Source of the DNA: Haloarcula sp.
GTDB lineage: Archaea > Halobacteriota > Halobacteria > Halobacteriales > Haloarculaceae
Length of the DNA stretch: 7,927 nt
Direction: 5' to 3'
Assembly: GCA_028275075.1 (NCBI GenBank)
Contig: JAQCNK010000174.1
Coordinates: forward strand, 1 to 7,927
Below are positions 5,604 to 7,927 of this stretch, piece by piece. The notes under the pieces were generated by a model. It saw only the letters and a program-made list of their open reading frames with translations. It was not told the origin of the DNA and did no database searches. A program made the translations under genes and the position numbers. Position 1 is the first letter of the stretch, and each line of letters starts with the position of its first letter.

Positions 5604-6934
5604 GAGAGAAAACAGGCGTCATCGTCGGGGTGTGTGTTGGCCACGAGCGGGCCAGCGTCGACCAGTTGGAAACGGCCGCCGCCGACAGCCAGCGCCATGC
5701 CGTCGAGTCGCTGCTCGCCGAGCCCGGCGTCTCAGAGGCGTTCGCACTCCAGACCTGTAACCGGACCGAGGGGTACGTCGTCGCCAACGACCACGAGACC
5801 GGGCTGGCGGCGCTCGAACTCTTTACGCGAGCTGTCACCGAGGATGTCGTCGTCGAGATGGGACACGAGGCGAGCTTGCGACACATCATGCGCGTGGCAG
5901 CCGGCCTCGAATCGATTGTGCTGGGCGAGGATCAGATTCTGGGGCAGTTCAAGGACGCCTACGAGGACGCACGCGGCGTCGGCGGTATCGGACAGTTGCT
6001 CGAAGATGGTGTCACGAAGGCCATCCACGTCGGTGAGCGCGCTCGCAACGAAACAGCGATCAACGAGGGTGTGGTCTCGCTGGCCTCGGCCGCGGTACGG
6101 CTAGTCGACGGGGAGTGCTCGCTGGACGGCGAAACCGCGCTCGTCGTCGGCGCCGGTGAGATGGGGCAACTGGCCGCGAAGGCACTCTCCGAGCGCGTCG
6201 ACCGGCTTATCGTCGCCAACCGGACCATCCCTCACGCCGAACACGTCGCAGAGACGGTCGATGTCGAGGCCAGCGCGGTGGCACTCGACGCGATAGAGGC
6301 CGCCGTCACCGAGGCCCGCGTCGTCGTCTCGGCGACCGGGAGCAACGGTCAAGTGTTCGAGGTGGGCGCGTTCGCCGATGCGGGCGAGACGGCCGTTGTC
6401 GACATCGCCCAGCCACGGGACGTACCGCCGGGCGCCGATCGGCTCCCCTCGGTGACGGTGTACGATCTCGACGCCCTGGAGTCGGTCACGCAAGAGACCA
6501 GACAGCAACGCCAGCGGGCCGCCGAGACCGTCGAGACGCTCGTCAGCGAAGAGTTCGACCACCTGCTGACCCAGTACAAGCGCAAGCGGGCCGACCGCGT
6601 CATCTCCGCGATGTATGAGAGCGCCGAGCGGGTGAAAGCGGCCGAACTCAACACCGCGATGGCACAGGCTGACTTCGATGAGGACCAGCGTGAGGTGATC
6701 GAAGCTATGGCCGACGCAATCGTCTCGCAGTTGCTCGCCGCACCGACGAAGAGTCTGCGCGACGCCGCCGAGGAAGACGACTGGGACACCATCCACACAG
6801 CACTCGAACTGTTCGACCCCGACTTCGGGCCGGAACCACCCGAGTTCGTCGAGGGTATGAACATCGATGATATCCCTGAAGCGATGCGCGACGAGATCCC
6901 GCCGGCGGTACTCGAACAGCTGGCCGACGACTAG
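5600..6934 (+). CDS. hemA: Glutamyl-tRNA reductase
   Basis: It reduces glutamyl-tRNA(Glu) with NADPH to glutamate-1-semialdehyde, the first committed step of C5-pathway tetrapyrrole synthesis. The 444-residue protein shows the full family layout. The N-terminal catalytic domain has the nucleophilic Cys53 in ALQTCNRTEGY (49-59), then GHEASLRHIMRVAAGLES (88-105) and GEDQILGQFKDAY (109-121). The NADPH domain has GAGEMG (184-189), VANRT (205-209) and DIAQPRDVP (268-276). The C-terminal helical dimerisation domain follows from about 290 and ends in an acidic tail (401-444). The GTG start at 5600 overlaps the upstream stop by 4 nt, which implies translational coupling. I see no leaderless promoter directly in front, so expression most likely comes from the operon promoter at 3875. 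GSA aminotransferase (hemL) is not in the window. Confidence 0.96.
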   Translation: MREKTGVIVGVCVGHERASVDQLETAAADSQRHAVESLLAEPGVSEAFALQTCNRTEGYVVANDHETGLAALELFTRAVTEDVVVEMGHEASLRHIMRVAAGLESIVLGEDQILGQFKDAYEDARGVGGIGQLLEDGVTKAIHVGERARNETAINEGVVSLASAAVRLVDGECSLDGETALVVGAGEMGQLAAKALSERVDRLIVANRTIPHAEHVAETVDVEASAVALDAIEAAVTEARVVVSATGSNGQVFEVGAFADAGETAVVDIAQPRDVPPGADRLPSVTVYDLDALESVTQETRQQRQRAAETVETLVSEEFDHLLTQYKRKRADRVISAMYESAERVKAAELNTAMAQADFDEDQREVIEAMADAIVSQLLAAPTKSLRDAAEEDDWDTIHTALELFDPDFGPEPPEFVEGMNIDDIPEAMRDEIPPAVLEQLADD

Positions 6935-6946
6935 CTGGGACTTGTG

Positions 6947-6957
6947 TCTGTTTTCCC
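6947..6957 (+). terminator. Possible T-rich terminator after hemA
   Basis: The sequence TCTGTTTTCCC starts 13 nt after the hemA stop and is the only T-run in the gap before the next promoter. Archaeal terminators are short U-rich tracts without an obligatory hairpin. A four-T run is weak evidence. Confidence 0.25.
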
Positions 6958-6985
6958 CGGTGGAGTGTGCATAGCGACCAAACTC

Positions 6986-6991
6986 CTTTGA
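6986..6991 (+). promoter_or_regulatory. TATA-like box for the pterin dehydratase gene
   Basis: CTTTGA within AACTCCTTTGAGG begins 28 nt upstream of the ATG at 7014. The spacing fits a leaderless transcript, though the box is a poor TATA match. Confidence 0.35.
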
Positions 6992-7013
6992 GGCTGGCCG
7001 GTTACCGTCAGAT

Positions 7014-7292
7014 ATGGCAGACCTGCTTTCCGACGACGAGATCAGCGATCGGCTCCCCGAGGAGTGGGACCGCGAGGACGACGAGATCGTCCGCGTCTAC
7101 GAGTTCGACGACTACTTGGGAGCATCAGGCTTTCTGGCCGCCGCTGCAGGCGTCGCTGAGGACGCCTGGCACCACCCGGAGATGACCGTCCGCTGGGGAG
7201 AGTGTGAGGTCCGACTGACAACCCATGACGCCGGTGGTATCACCGACAACGACATCGATATGGCCGAACGGCTGAACGGCGTGTACGAGTAG
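7014..7292 (+). CDS. 4a-hydroxytetrahydrobiopterin dehydratase (pterin-4a-carbinolamine dehydratase)
   Basis: It dehydrates 4a-hydroxytetrahydropterin to quinonoid dihydropterin, recycling the cofactor of aromatic amino acid hydroxylases. At 92 residues it is the normal size for a single-domain PCD/DCoH. The active-site signature is intact: Glu49-x3-His53-His54-Pro55, Trp61, His71 ten residues later, and Asp80 or Asp82 downstream. Before it lie EEWDREDDEIVRVYEFDDY (16-34) and a helix carrying FLAAAAGVAEDAWHHPEM (40-57), which correspond to the family's W-x-x-x-x-x-x-L-x-R-x-F-x-F region. The start ATG has a plausible promoter box at -28, so it is probably a separate transcript from hemA despite the 79-bp gap. 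No aromatic hydroxylase or pterin biosynthesis gene is in the window, so the physiological pterin is unknown. Some PCD homologues are linked to molybdopterin metabolism. Confidence 0.93.
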   Translation: MADLLSDDEISDRLPEEWDREDDEIVRVYEFDDYLGASGFLAAAAGVAEDAWHHPEMTVRWGECEVRLTTHDAGGITDNDIDMAERLNGVYE

Positions 7293-7374
7293 CGTGGTGG
7301 GCTACGACCCGGCTGGTTTCGGTCAGCCAATCTCAGCGGGTCCAGTCGTTCTCTCAGTCATGAACGCGCCGAAC

Positions 7375-7393
7375 ACCGCGAACGTTTCGCGGT
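7375..7393. repeat. Perfect 8-bp inverted repeat with 3-bp spacer, possible operator
   Basis: ACCGCGAA and TTCGCGGT are exact reverse complements separated by CGT. The site lies between the pterin dehydratase stop and the HAD start, 36 bp upstream of the HAD TATA-like box and 67 bp before its ATG. Its dyad size suits a dimeric HTH regulator. A small RNA hairpin is also possible. No regulator is encoded alongside. Confidence 0.5.
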
Positions 7394-7428
7394 CGCTCAC
7401 ACTGTCACCTGAACGACGGCCAGAAAGC

Positions 7429-7434
7429 CTTTGT
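7429..7434 (+). promoter_or_regulatory. TATA-like box for the HAD hydrolase gene
   Basis: CTTTGT within GAAAGCCTTTGTCGG begins 32 nt upstream of the ATG at 7461. The preceding GAAA fits a purine-rich TFB recognition element. The spacing suggests a leader of a few bases at most. Confidence 0.35.
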
Positions 7435-7460
7435 CGGTAACTATCCTACATAGTCCTCCA

Positions 7461-7927
7461 ATGGCTCGCGACTACGACTTCTGGCTGTTCGACCTCGACG
7501 GGACGCTCGTGGACGTCGACCAAGAGTATCCGGTCGAGGTGATGGAGCGGGTCGGCGACCGACTCGGCCGGGAGTTCAGCGAGCGAGAGGCGGCGCTGCT
7601 GTGGTATGGCCAGGGCGACGCCAGGCGGGCGTTCCTCGCCGACCGCGATGTCGACCCGGCGCTGTTCTGGGATATCTTCCACGAGGAAGAAGACCCGCTC
7701 GCGCGGGCCGAGGCGACCTATCTGTACGACGATGTCGAGGGGTTTCTCAGTGAGCGGTCCGAACCGGTCGGGCTGGTCACCCACTGTCAGGAGTATCTGA
7801 CTGAGCCGATCCTGAACAGGCTAGATATCGGGGACTGGTTTGACACCGTCGTCTGCTGTGACGACGACATCGGCTGGAAACCCGACCCAGAGCCGGTCCA
7901 CCGGGCGATGGCCGACCTCGGCGTTGC
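7461..7927 (+). CDS. HAD-superfamily hydrolase, phosphoglycolate phosphatase-like, C-terminally cut by the window
   Basis: The first 155 residues are present and the gene runs off the right edge. Motif I is FDLDGTLVD (10-18), with nucleophile Asp11 and acid/base Asp13. A helical cap (about 19-90) follows. Motif II is VGLVTHC (103-109), with Thr107 in the phosphate-binding position. Motif III is Lys140 in GWKPDPEP (138-145), the usual K-P-x-P context of beta-phosphoglucomutase/phosphoglycolate phosphatase-like HADs. Motif IV, expected as GDxxxD, falls outside the window. The small alpha-helical cap after motif I suggests a small phosphorylated metabolite as substrate, but which one cannot be read from the sequence. 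A phosphoglycolate phosphatase name would be a guess. The ATG at 7461 gives the expected short lead of ten residues before the catalytic Asp. It probably has its own promoter, and a palindrome lies upstream. Confidence 0.88.
   Translation, partial: MARDYDFWLFDLDGTLVDVDQEYPVEVMERVGDRLGREFSEREAALLWYGQGDARRAFLADRDVDPALFWDIFHEEEDPLARAEATYLYDDVEGFLSERSEPVGLVTHCQEYLTEPILNRLDIGDWFDTVVCCDDDIGWKPDPEPVHRAMADLGV

Noticed and set aside
6101..6796. 231-codon minus-strand frame opposite hemA
   Set aside because: It is a shadow of hemA, whose catalytic and NADPH motifs are clear. The antisense product resembles no known family.
7360..7440. 26-codon ATG open frame before the HAD gene
   Set aside because: It covers the palindrome and the HAD promoter, has no recognisable sequence, and its length is expected by chance.

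Overview
The window looks like chromosomal DNA from a haloarchaeon (class Halobacteria), possibly Haloarcula or a close relative. The sequence is GC-rich with strong G/C third-position bias, and the predicted proteins are rich in Asp and Glu. Most start codons lie 28-32 nt downstream of a TATA-like box, which fits leaderless haloarchaeal transcripts. The gene content also fits: haem made through sirohaem, DUF92 membrane proteins and cis-prenyltransferases. The genus is an impression from recall, not something tested here.

Layout. Positions 1-1483 (minus strand) hold a DUF92/VTE6-like membrane protein followed, with a 4-nt ATGA overlap, by the start of a GNAT acetyltransferase that runs off the left edge. 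Positions 1653-3312 hold two members of the undecaprenyl diphosphate synthase family facing each other. The plus-strand copy is short and lacks the catalytic P-loop. The minus-strand copy is a canonical-looking UppS. Positions 3441-3851 hold a small acidic protein of unknown function (DUF5778-like). Positions 3904-6934 form a tight three-gene haem operon: a fused sirohaem decarboxylase AhbA-AhbB, a precorrin-2 dehydrogenase/ferrochelatase-like protein, and glutamyl-tRNA reductase HemA. Positions 7014-7292 encode a pterin-4a-carbinolamine dehydratase. A HAD-family hydrolase starts at 7461 and runs off the right edge.

How the genes work together. The haem operon groups the first committed step of tetrapyrrole synthesis (HemA) with two sirohaem-branch steps (precorrin-2 oxidation and sirohaem decarboxylation). 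This matches the alternative archaeal haem pathway. The left half looks like an isoprenoid-lipid neighbourhood: two cis-prenyltransferases and a relative of phytyl-phosphate kinase. The most interesting signal is that the two cis-prenyltransferases carry complementary parts of the active site. One keeps the catalytic Asp motif but lacks the C-terminal RxG. The other keeps RxG but has lost the catalytic motif. This resembles the eukaryotic DHDDS/NgBR heteromer.

No stretch above about 170 bases lacks a gene. The gaps (1484-1652, 2262-2394, 3313-3440, 3852-3903, 6935-7013, 7293-7460) hold promoters and one clear palindrome at 7375-7393. I see no tRNA, rRNA, insertion sequence, CRISPR array or other mobile element.
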